DNA from: Hetaerina americana
Taxonomy: Eukaryota; Arthropoda; Insecta; Odonata; Calopterygidae
Direction of reading: 5' to 3'
NCBI GenBank assembly: GCA_022747635.1
Contig: JAKTNV010000078.1
Span: forward strand, 1,240,001 to 1,304,000
Length of the DNA: 64,000 nucleotides
Shown: positions 48,402-60,400 of the stretch, piece by piece
Layout: every line of letters begins with the position of its first letter
Position numbering within the stretch: the first letter of the stretch is position 1
Translations under genes and position numbers: made by a program
The notes under the pieces: model-generated
What the model saw: only the letters and a program-made list of their open reading frames with translations
What the model was told of the DNA's origin: nothing
The model's database searches: none

Positions 48402-51400
48402 GTGAGTATTTTCTATTTAATTGCAAAAAGATTTATTTAATTGCATATATATGATAATTGTGTTAATATTACTACTACACTATCAATAAATCTTAATCAT
48501 GCTAAATTTATGTTAAAAAAACAATGCAATGATATTCAAAAGACTGTATTTCATTGACGGCTATTTTTTGTTTTAAATTATTTCATTATCCGAAACAAGC
48601 GGTAGGGCACTTTGCCACGACGTCAAACTGTAGATAAAACCAACCCATGAACAAAGTAAAAATTTATCAGCAGGAAAATAATGCCATTATTATACAAATA
48701 TGGTCTTATTCTATTTTGTCAAAACTTAAATCGATTCATAATTTCATAAATTGGATGAGTCATCTTAATGTGTATTTTTTTACCGTGTAGGTCAAGTTGG
48801 AAATGTGATAACCAACCGCAATGCCAATCGACTGGAATTTGAACGCCTCTTGGTAAGATTTGTTGAAAATATATCATAAGCAGTATCTTACTGATTAATG
48901 TAAATTTTTAGTGATTCACGGATTATGCACAGCTACAATTTTAAATCGGTACTAAGCACCATGAAATTACACTTCCCGAGGTCAGCGCATTTTTTTAACG
49001 GAATGAAGTTGTTCTCTCTTTATTCCGTCAAAAAAAGCGCTGACCTTTTTCTCTCTCAACCTCAATCGCCCATCTATAGTAGTCTTCATTTAATTTTCAC
49101 TCAATATGCCTATAGTCCACTTTTACGACCTCCTTATGATTTCTCCCAAAAACTTTCTCTCTTCCTTTTTCGTGCCTATCACTTGTCTTTTTATTTTCCT
49201 TGCCGTCTACTTCACATCTCTCATCCCACATTTCAAAAGCCTCCAACCTACGGATAATTATCGTATTTGACGGCATTTGGACGTACCCTCATTTCAGTCG
49301 AGCACAAGCAAGGAAATAATTTCAACAGTCAATGCGAAAACGCGACACCCCACCAATTTAAGTGAAAGTGCCTTTTGCTTCTAATATTTCAGAAAAGGCA
49401 AATAGATAAATCGTTGATTTCATTACCAAATAAAATTCAATCAAGTTCGTTCGATATCTTGCTTGCACCACTTTTGGCATCGCAGAAGCGAGCAACACGA
49501 TATTCGCATCACATAATGACATGGATAATAACAATTCCAGCTACAATATTTTTCATTTGAATAATGAATATAATATTAGTAAATACAATGACCTAAGTTA
49601 TTGCAGCCAAAATAGGTAGTTCTTATCTGTGGTAAAAATAAACATCAGTATTTAACTTTAATCCATGTAGTTCGAACCTTCACGTATTAGAAGCTGGTGA
49701 TTTTAGCCATAATTTTGGAAGAAAAAGGTGCGTCTTATAATATTTTTTTCACTATTTTATTTCAGGATGGCGCTAAGACATACATGAGGCACCATAAAGT
49801 TCCTGGAGATATGAAGCGTCGCGTTCTACGATGGTATGATTATTCGTGGTCAAGGTGAGAATAATGTTTCCATTCTTAAAACCCTATACCTATGTATGCA
49901 TATTGGGTACTGCCGAATTATATTGATGTTATGTTATGTTTGATGAAGTTCCAATATTAGTGTATGATATGGAAAAATCCCTTTGAATGGATAATGCCAT
50001 TCAATTTCCCACTTGTGTTTCCCTGAAGAAACCTTTTATTATATAAGAAGCTTCCCTCGTGTATGTATTTTCTTAATGATCTGAAGCGGTGACAAGAAGT
50101 TTTTTTTTGTAAAATAAACAGACTATCATTTCTATCAAGTGAGGAACATACTTACAATGTTTACAATGCAAGTACTTACGGTGCCTATGTTGTTGCAATG
50201 TATCATTGGGCATGGTAGTATTTTATATATGGATTCGTTCAATGATATGTTATCACAAGTTTGTTTTCACATAATTCTTTGTACAAACATTTGATTTTTT
50301 TAATAATGTTAGCTTAATTTATGTGTGGTAAACGTTTCATAGATTTGATTTCAGTGTCACGTCAGTCGTCATCTGAGGCCTATGTAGTGCTATAGGAGGC
50401 TTATAAAGTTTCTGTTTTTCCCAATGACACACCTAGAAGTTGGTTTAAAATTTTTAAAGATAGGAGATAATCAATTCAAAAGTAATATGACCCTGAGTTT
50501 GAGTTACTGCATATACGGAAGTAAACATTAGTACCACTGCCATTGCGTGAGAATATCTTGGAATAATGTTAAGAGCACGATCAGAAATATTGAAATTTTC
50601 ACAGGGTTCCTACCACACGGTGGTAATAAAAAAATTGAATGTGAGACGTGTTTGAGCACAGTTGATTCCAAGATTGCTCATGTCCAGGAAACAGTGTACG
50701 TATCAGCACGCACAACTCCAACTACACGGTTTGTATAAAAAGTATCGTGAAATGTTTTGGAAAAATAGATTTTTCTGATATTGGTACAATGCCTCCAAAT
50801 TCTTCAAAGTACATCCCTCAAGTGTCGATACTCGTTTTCCAGCAGCCTTTTCACGACTCAAAGACTCCCCCTTGATGGTCGGATCCCGAAAGGTCCTTAA
50901 GGATATGAGTGTAAGCTTCTTTGACGGCACTTGGGGCCCAATGGTGGTGTCCTTTGAGGGAGGATTTCACTTTTGGGAATAGTAAATAGCCTGCTGGTAC
51001 CGATTCGGGGCTCAAAGAAGGTTGGGGAATTGTCGCGATCCGTTGCAGAAAATATTTGCAAGCAGAAACTCGACTTTGCTCTTGGTCGTCCGTCAATACA
51101 TTCGGGACGAGTTTACCGCAGATCTTTCACATTTCCAAATTTTCAGTGATAATGGTGTGCTTTGTCATCTTATCAATGCCAATATGAGCCGCAATCATGC
51201 GCACACTTAACCGAAGGTATGAATTCAGCATTTCACGCACACTTCAGAAAAAATTGTTACCGATATTTTCATGAAAACCTTGCATGAAAATAGCAGAGCA
51301 TGCTAAAGGGATGTACTGAAAATACTCTAAGGCCATGTCAATCACTCGTGGCTGCAAAAATAAGCAACAGTTTGGATACTGAACCACAGCAATGCACCAA

Positions 51401-54400
51401 AACAGTCCAGGTCTTGCTCCATATGACTTTTCTTGTTCCGTTATCTAGAGACACCTTCGCGGTAAGCGTCTTTCATCATCAGAATTGGGCGTAGACGAAC
51501 TGGACAAACTCGTATTTCAACTTGCGACTCAATAATGGAGTCAGATCGATGAAACTTGTTCCACACATTTATTAAGTTAACGATTTAACATAAAATTAAA
51601 GGTTTAAACATCTAATTGTACTTGTAACAAATTCATAATCGCTCTTAACTGAAAATCCCTCGTATTAATATTATCCAGTAATATCAGTCTAAAGCATTTC
51701 GTTCGAACTTCATTTTCTTAAGTTTAAATCTTATAATCAGAGACTTTGGTCTAATTAGCACTAAAAGATTATACACTAATGTTGATAAATTAGATCCCAT
51801 TTTACGGTACGATCCATTGTTTAAATGGACTCCCCTTATTTCCAATGTGAAGAGGATGGAAGTGCTTTAACGGCATATAACGACGAATAACTAGCCTGAA
51901 AACAAAGTAAGTCGTTTAGATTATTCAGTAGTTGGGTGTTGAGCGTCATCACTTCACCGCAATCAAAATTAAACAATTGCCTTCGGGGAATATACGTGAA
52001 TAACGTACTATCTATTTAATATTTATGTTACTTTTAGCACGGAAGTCATTGCATCATGATATCTCTCTACCAAAAATATGAAAACGAGAGAAAACCAAAA
52101 AGACAAAAAACCAATAAGACTGAATATTAGCTACTTAAAGCACATTTTTATAATTCAGCGAGTCACGGCTTTTCCATGTAAATTGGGAAAATGGTTCATA
52201 AGTGAATAAAAAATTATCTTTGCGTTAGTGTTATTCTTCGTCATCTCCATGTATTAGTGTAGAAATAATGATATGCAAGCATCAACCGTAATGGAGAAGA
52301 AATAAGAGAGGAAAAAGGAATAATAAAGCATTCCTTCAAGTTCGTCTACTGCTTTTTTTCCAGAATATCTATTACAGATTACCTTAAACCCCGTAAAAGC
52401 TCTCACCGGGCCTCTCGCCTCTTAATTAGCCCAAGATCTAAATGCTTCGAACCGTCGCTGTCTTCCATTAATCAGAACAAAATACCCTAAAGCTTCCTCG
52501 TCCAAAAATCACTTATCGTTATCTGGGATAAATATTAAGTAGGTTATCATCTTCCTCCTTCATTAATACCACACAATTTAATACACATTTATTATTTATT
52601 TTCATTTATTAAATAAGTTGAACAGTTGACACGCATATTTTATTCTTATTTAATGTTTACACTAAATTCTCAAAGATTTTATCATAAAGGATCCAAGCTG
52701 CTTCCGCGTTGATTGTTGCACAGTTGTCTAACAATCAACCTACGCGACGGTAATCCCCGGAAGCAGCATGGATCCTTCATCGGATAGACGTCGCAGAAGC
52801 CTTTGGATTAATGTTATCATAAAATTTAAAGATTTAAACTTATTTCTCCCGATCTTTCTCTTTAATACTAAAAGCCCAGAGTTTGAGAGTGAGTAACGGC
52901 TTGGGGTGTGAGGGGTAGTGTGCGAGGTGATGTAGTGATTACCATATTATTGAATCATACGATTTTCCCTTTAAGGAACACAGCATGTATATTGCTGTTC
53001 ATGAGAACTCACTCTCGGTTCCGCTTAGTAATAAAATACGTAGGTATAGATTGCAATGAAACCGAGGATTATCTCACATCTATCATCCTGCTAGCTATGC
53101 AATTGTGTATACAGATAAGAGTGGATACAGTATACGTTTTAGGATATCGTGAAATTCATGCATGATATTTCCAAAATTTCAACACCTTATTTCCATACCG
53201 TTCAGTAAATATCGGACGGATAAAATGCAGCGCCGAATGAAGTGCTGAAGAATGCATATATATAAATTTCTTTTGTAGACTTAAACATGTTAGAAGAAAA
53301 ATATTTTTATATTAACCATAGACCATCCATTTGGATATCCATAGGTTGTGATTACTATGAAATTTTATCGATTTTTATTGATATCACTTGAAGTATGGGG
53401 GTTTATATATTGTTTCTAGATAAATTATTTTTATTTTATACCTAAAGGGGAAGAATTCAAGGTGGCGGTGACATTAACACGGCCTTGGGACTCCTTCCGG
53501 ACAAACTGAAGACAGAGCTGGCCCTTCATGTCAACTTGAGTGTGTTAAAAAAGGTAAATTCTTAAAGATAAAATATCTATACACGATAATAATCAAGAAA
53601 TATCACTCTTCTTAGAAATACCACACTATATTTCGGGAATATTTCTTTTGATATAACATCATTTGTTACTCGTAATTGTAGTTGTATCATGGTAATTTTA
53701 TTGAAGTATTGTAATATTTGGTCACTTAAGGCGATATAATTTGCCTCTGTGGCTCCCATGGGCAAAAGTTCACAAAGTTTGAGTAGAAAATCATCCGATT
53801 CAGTGTGCGTCAATTTATTTTAAAAGATTTTCTAAAGTAATTGGCATTAAAGGTACAGGATATCCATAAATGTATGTTGATAGCTTCTAGCATTTTATTT
53901 TAGTATTTGTATATATTTTTAAATAGATCTGTGGAAAATTACAAACTCCGTTAATATGGACATCACACGATTCCAATATGTGAAGTACAAAAGCATCATG
54001 TATATTTATAAATAGTTTAAAAGAATATGGTTTGGTTTTTCTCAAGTTATGAGGATATTTTTTTTAGCTTAGTGTATTACAATGTTTTCTAAGAGTGGAT
54101 TATTTAAGCATTGCATCAGCAAGAACATACCATGTTAGTATGATATCAATCAGCACACAGAGAGAGGCTTTTTATAAATTTGAGGGAGGACAATCTATAT
54201 TTGCCATATCACATCAACGTTTGCACATTTGTTTCCAGTTCACTGAGTTTGTATAACTAATATCAATGTAAAAAATTTGCATAGCTACAAGAAAAAGGCT
54301 GAAGAATGCATGAAGTATGTTGAAGAAATTCACTAGGAATAATATATAAAGGGGTCTCATTAGTAGAAGGCCTATTTGTTTAGTTTTAATCAAGGTCAAA

Positions 54401-57400
54401 TTCCAATCAAAAATGATTTTCCTTCAGAAATATTGAAATTGGTAGGAAAAATTAGTTCAGTTTTGCAAACAGCAGACCTCCATTTAGTGTTAACGCTACA
54501 CCTCACTACTATAAAGTGGGCATCTCAACTGAAATAGGTATTGGTACAATCAATAAGCAACCAACAGCAGCTGCACAATAAGAAGCAGCCAAAGAATAAC
54601 CAACCTGTCTTATTCATTTCTTAATGTCAGGCATAAGAAAACCTTCACAAAACTCAAACTCATTAACAAACTCAATAATTTCCATTTAAATTAGCATTTC
54701 TTTTAAATGTCAAAAAATGAATCATTTTTGTAAAAATACAATTCTCAACTTTTTTTTGGCTTACACATAGACAGAGAATAACTTATTTGATGCATTTTGT
54801 ACCTAATTTTATTAATTTTAAGTAAATATCTGTTATATTTAGTTGCAAGATATTGAGATATGCATCAGGTCTGATGTTTACTATTTTTGGTATCTCCTCA
54901 AAGAGATATTTTCTCATTTCAGCTGATACCTCTGAAAGATGGGTGTTTTAGCCTACTTTGGATATCATTTAATGAAATTAGTGGATGTCCACTTAAATAA
55001 ATTGAAGCTCACATTGAAGTCTACAGTGCCTTCAAATGAAAATAATGAAATTGCAGCATATTATACACATAGTGATAAATTTCACTGTATTGAAATGCTT
55101 TTGTGAACTTTTACACATGAGTGGCCAAAATTTTTAGTTATTGTTAGAATATACAGACAACCTAAATTGCTCATTTATAATGATACTAAGTGTTTCTATG
55201 AAATACACAGGTTACCATTTTTCAAGAATGCCAGCCAGAGTTCCTTCATGATTTAGTTCTCAAGATGAAAGCATATATTTTTACTCCAGGAGATCTCATT
55301 TGCCGAAAAGGAGAAGTGGCCAGGGAGATGTTTATCATTGCAGATGGCATCCTTGAAGTCATGAGGTAATACAAATTATGCAAAAAAATTAATCATATTA
55401 ATTACCTTGAGATACATTTGGTAACCTTGCATGAGCAATATTGAAGATTTTTCTTACTATAGGGATTTTGGGATATTTGATAAGGTGGGTTATCCCATTG
55501 CATTGTGTTGAAAACTAACCATTCATGAATTGAAAAGATTAGTCAAGATAACAAGGAAAAAGAGAACAATGAATCAATTTACCCAAGTGATCATTAAAAC
55601 CTCAGCTATGTCAGCAATCCTCTCAGGAATGCATCTTACCTCATTGAAAGTCTGCTACATCATTTCCCCAAATGAAACGTTATATATCAACAATAATATG
55701 CATAATTAACTCATGGCAAAGGAACTATTCATTGAGAGGTCAGTGCAAATGAGGGCGTGATCATAGAATGATTTTTATCCATATTTTGCAGTGAAACTGG
55801 AAGGGTTTTGACAACAATGAAAGCAGGAGACTTCTTCGGAGAAATTGGAATCCTCAACCTTGATGGCCTTAACAAGTGAGTTCATACATTCAGGCATCTT
55901 TATATATTCCTTTGTTGTGATATAAACTCCAGAAAAATTTTTGTAGTTCCTAATATGAAAGCAAATGGGTAGTATCTCAATACAAGATGCAGTATACTAT
56001 GATGAAATTAAAATTTTATAGGTTTTTAATGTTCATAAAAATGAATAATATGTTTAAACATTTTTAAGATTAATATCCTTGATTAAATACAGGATGATCC
56101 TGTATGAGATGACAGGATTTATTTTATGGATAGTGTTCTTCCTTCAGCTCCAGCTTTTCTCTGTAATTTAATATAAAATTCAAGTAACGCCAATCGTATC
56201 AACAGTATAATGGGTGAAATTATAAAAAAATATAAGTATAAAAGTATGTCATATTACCATTTAAGATTTAAACTACAGCATACACTTCCAGCATTGTATA
56301 CTTAAACCACTTAATGGTTATCAATGGCAGAACATTTTTAAAAGTCAAGCATAACTAACTTAACACTGAAAATGAGGTGTAAATTAAAATTGATATTCAT
56401 TCATTGATACATTTTATCATCACATAAAGCTTTTATACATTATGTTACTAAAAATATTACTGCATAGGTCATAGAATTTCATTCTTAACAGAGTCACAAT
56501 TAATGCTTTTTCAGAGCATTAGATCAATAAGCCCTATTGAATTATCTACTCAACAGTGAAATTTATTCTTACCATTGGCTGACTGTTTCATTGCCTTTTC
56601 TTTCAGTAATTTCATTATTGTCTAGCAGAGGTTTGCCCCATTCATATACCATATTGAAATACTATCCTTTCAAATCGCTTGGCCATGAGGAAACATTGTA
56701 ACTAATGAAATACTTTTTTTATTTTTTTATTCTCATCTTATCATATTTTTTCTCCACTCAATTTCCAGGCGAACAGCAGATGTGAGATCAGTCGGATACT
56801 CTGAGCTCTTCAGCTTATCCAGGGAGGATGTATTAGCTGCAATGAAAGATTATCCAGAAGCACAGGTCAAATAATATTTTCAATACCTCTAATCTTGTCA
56901 ACTTTTGCCTCATTCTTACATTTTAATTTTCTATCCCATATAAATGGCATTAGCCCTTCTGACAGAATATGAATTAAAATAGATTTGAACCCAAAAACAA
57001 AAAGAGATTATTTAAAAAATTGGGATTTCTGAGGTGGTAATGATTATAAAATTATTTCTTGGTAGTCAATTCTTAAATACCTTTGACTCTTTTACGTTTC
57101 TTGGAAAATTGATAATATTCAGAGAAGCATTGTCAATAAATTTGAAGTAAGAAAATCCTCAATCAATTGCTGAAAGCCAACGTATATTGACATTTGTCCC
57201 TGTAGATGAGCATAAACAGAGATAATTTGCCTGCATTTGCGATCTGGCTACATGGTGTCTAGCCCAAGAAAGTCGCCAAAAGTGCACCTAGCTCCATTGT
57301 CCCTGTTACTTTGGTCCAAATAAAAATAAGTATTAGGTTCTGTCACACATGTCATACATTTCTTATGGTATCATAACCTCCCCATAGTCACAGATTTGGT

Positions 57401-60400
57401 ATTTTGGAAGGGTTTATGTGTTCTGATGAACCCGTAGAGCTGGCCTTGGTAAGTGTAATAATAATTGCTCCTAGGCACCCTTGCCAGACAGATTGAAGGG
57501 CAAGAGATAGACAATTACATAAGGGTTAGGGTTAGAATGAAACATGACAATGAGTCCTGGCAGCCAGGTGCCTCAATCAGCTGGGGAAGGCACTATTCCC
57601 TGGAGTGGAGGAGGGAATGCCTACTCAGTTATCACCAACAAAATCCGTGAGCAGTTAAATTGATGGTAGCAACATAAAAGAAGACACAGAAGAGGACTGC
57701 AATGATGAGAATAGGGACCTCAAATGTTAGAATGATCTGGCAATAGAGAATCAAGGTAAACATCAATGAGGCCTCAGATAGGGGAAATTTTGGTTTGTTA
57801 GAATTGTGCAAGGTGCAGTGGTGTAGCTTGAGTTTGCAGCATCTTGGGCATTTCCTGCATTTGCTTTGATCCTCCTTCCCAGAGATTTTCAGTTTTTCCT
57901 CAATTAGGGTGATTTACTCCTTTCCTGTTCGCTACAGTACTCCAAAAGTGTCTCTCTAAATATAGTTCTGCCAGGGTAGGCCACCTCCTAGCCATTTTAC
58001 TGATACTATGTTACTTCCCAAGCTATGTTACCCCCAAGCTACGGTACTGGTAAGCATGTAGCAGGTGAGTGATAGAATACTATTATTGAAGATGAAACCA
58101 TAAAAAACGTGTCTCGCTGTCAGGTATCAATGCCAGCAGATTCAAAGAAAGGGTAGATAGTGAATATGGTCAATTAAAATAAATGATTGCAGGTATTCCT
58201 CAAGGGAAAGTTTTACTGTTATATTATCGTGGGGCACCTCCTCCCTCTTCTCTGTCTAGAATATAAAGCTATGTGTCCTCCATAGCTCACCTGATGATGA
58301 CTTTGTAAGTCAAAACCTAGGTCATGGATAATAGAATATACGTGGAAGAACAAAGTATTTTCTTTTCCGATAAGATGTTATGGGTTCATTTTTAGTATTT
58401 ATGAGGTCAGACTTTGGCCATAAGGCTGAAAGTTTCATCAATGGTAATTTCTATTCCAAAAACAGGGAAAGTAGTAGTATGAGAGGACTATGGTACCATT
58501 AGTTAAATTTGGTAAAGGTGGTACAGTCTCAAGATGGTTAAAGAGGGTAGAGACTAGCTGACATAAGACTATATCAATTTCCCAATTATAATATGTACCA
58601 TTATAAGATCCACTCTTGCTTTCACAAGTTAGATGTGAAAATACTCTTCATATATAATCATCATCCTCATCAGTATTTCATTTCTAATTTATTTTTCTAC
58701 AGCCCTCCATTCTTCTCTATTCATTGACGATTCCCTTACTTCCTGATAGCTCTTCTGTTTTAAGTCCTTTTAAATTTGTCACATACATTTGTCTCTTTGT
58801 TTCCCTCGAGTCTTCCCTTCAATTTTCCATTTATATTATGTTTCTAACTAATCCACTGTGCCTCAAAGTAAGTCCAATAGATGTATTGATGTCCAATCAA
58901 TGTTCTTCTTTGTCCTGGAGTTCTCCATTTGGTCCTTTAATCTTTTGCTCTAATGTATGATACACACCTCATTTAAAGCAATCCCCATTGCATAATTTAT
59001 CCCCTCCTACTTTCTTAATAGTGCATTCCTAATGAATGAACTTCCCCTTCATCCAGCATACAGGTATGCATTACTGATAGGCTGAATTTGCATGAGTCTT
59101 GTGACTGAAAACATTACAAGTGTATATACCTTGGCTGTTGGTTTCACTAAATAGTTATGAGATTGAAACTATAAATAACCAATTGGCAGTTCTTTTAACT
59201 TTGTTAGATTTTTCAGAAGAGTGAATGGAATGAATATTTAAATAAAGAAAATGATAAATAATAGTCCATAATAGTTCCTGGGTCTATCAATAATCCACCT
59301 TGATTGGTGAACTTATAATGATAAAAAAATAATGATATTTACTTTTAATAATAATTTTGAAATTACAGCTTATTTTCATATAATTCCTTTGTAATTAAAA
59401 GGCAAACTTGGTGTGAGTTAGGTATTCATAGAGTTTGCACACTTTCTCTTCCTCCAATATAACATGGCAAGAGAATTTTTGAGCTTAAATCACTTTCATT
59501 TTATCAGTCATATCAAGTTTTGGTATGTTGTTTCATCCTCTTTTACATTGCATTTTAAATAGTTATTCTGATGTAAATCAAAAGAATTTTTCATTCCAAG
59601 TTGGTCTTTAAAATTTCTTCAAAGGTGAAGTGATTGCATTATGGTATATATGACAGCGTCACAGAGGAAAATACAAGTAGATCAAGGAATCACTGTTACA
59701 TTAAGAAAGAAACCATAGTGATAGTTAATTGTGTCATTATACCACATGTTGAATATTCACTGTTTTTCTTAGTTATAATACTAATATAATTCCCAATCAG
59801 CAGTTAAAATATAAACTAGTAAAACTTTAACAAAAGGCCAGAGTTATGATTCCTTATTCCTACTACCCTCCTGTGCATGTTGTGCACCTAATCAAATTCT
59901 TCTTTTTCAAATGTGTTACCTAATGATCATTATTATTACTAAGTTTTACATGGAGCCATAAAAAAGGGATTATTTAAAAATAAATAATTAAAGAATTTCA
60001 CAAATATAACCTCTGCCTTAGTAATTTAGAACAATCTTCTGATTACTGACAAAAAGAGTACTGAGGAAATATTAGAATATTTTGCATTTGCATATAATGC
60101 ATTTTATATGATAATTTGAATAAGCAAGTTCTTGTGATTTAACAAAAAAATTGACACTGATGAATGTAATGAAATTCTTTTTAAAAAAAGTAACTCCATT
60201 TTCCAAAATACAATGACATAAAACCGGAATATCCCATTCTTTTTATTTTTGCATATTTTTGGTATTAAAATCTCCTCTATCACTGCCAGAGAATTTCTAG
60301 CTTATCTTTAGAAAACCCATTAACTCAGTAAAATTAACAAAAATATGATTTGGGATATGTTTCCATGTTCATTGTTTGTGTTCCATTTGTTGACACTCCA

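Noticed and set aside
58190..58215. GIPQG-like reverse transcriptase motif in one frame
   Set aside because: Only five residues match, there is no flanking RT similarity, and it is followed at once by a PLE-type tail whose RT does not use this motif.
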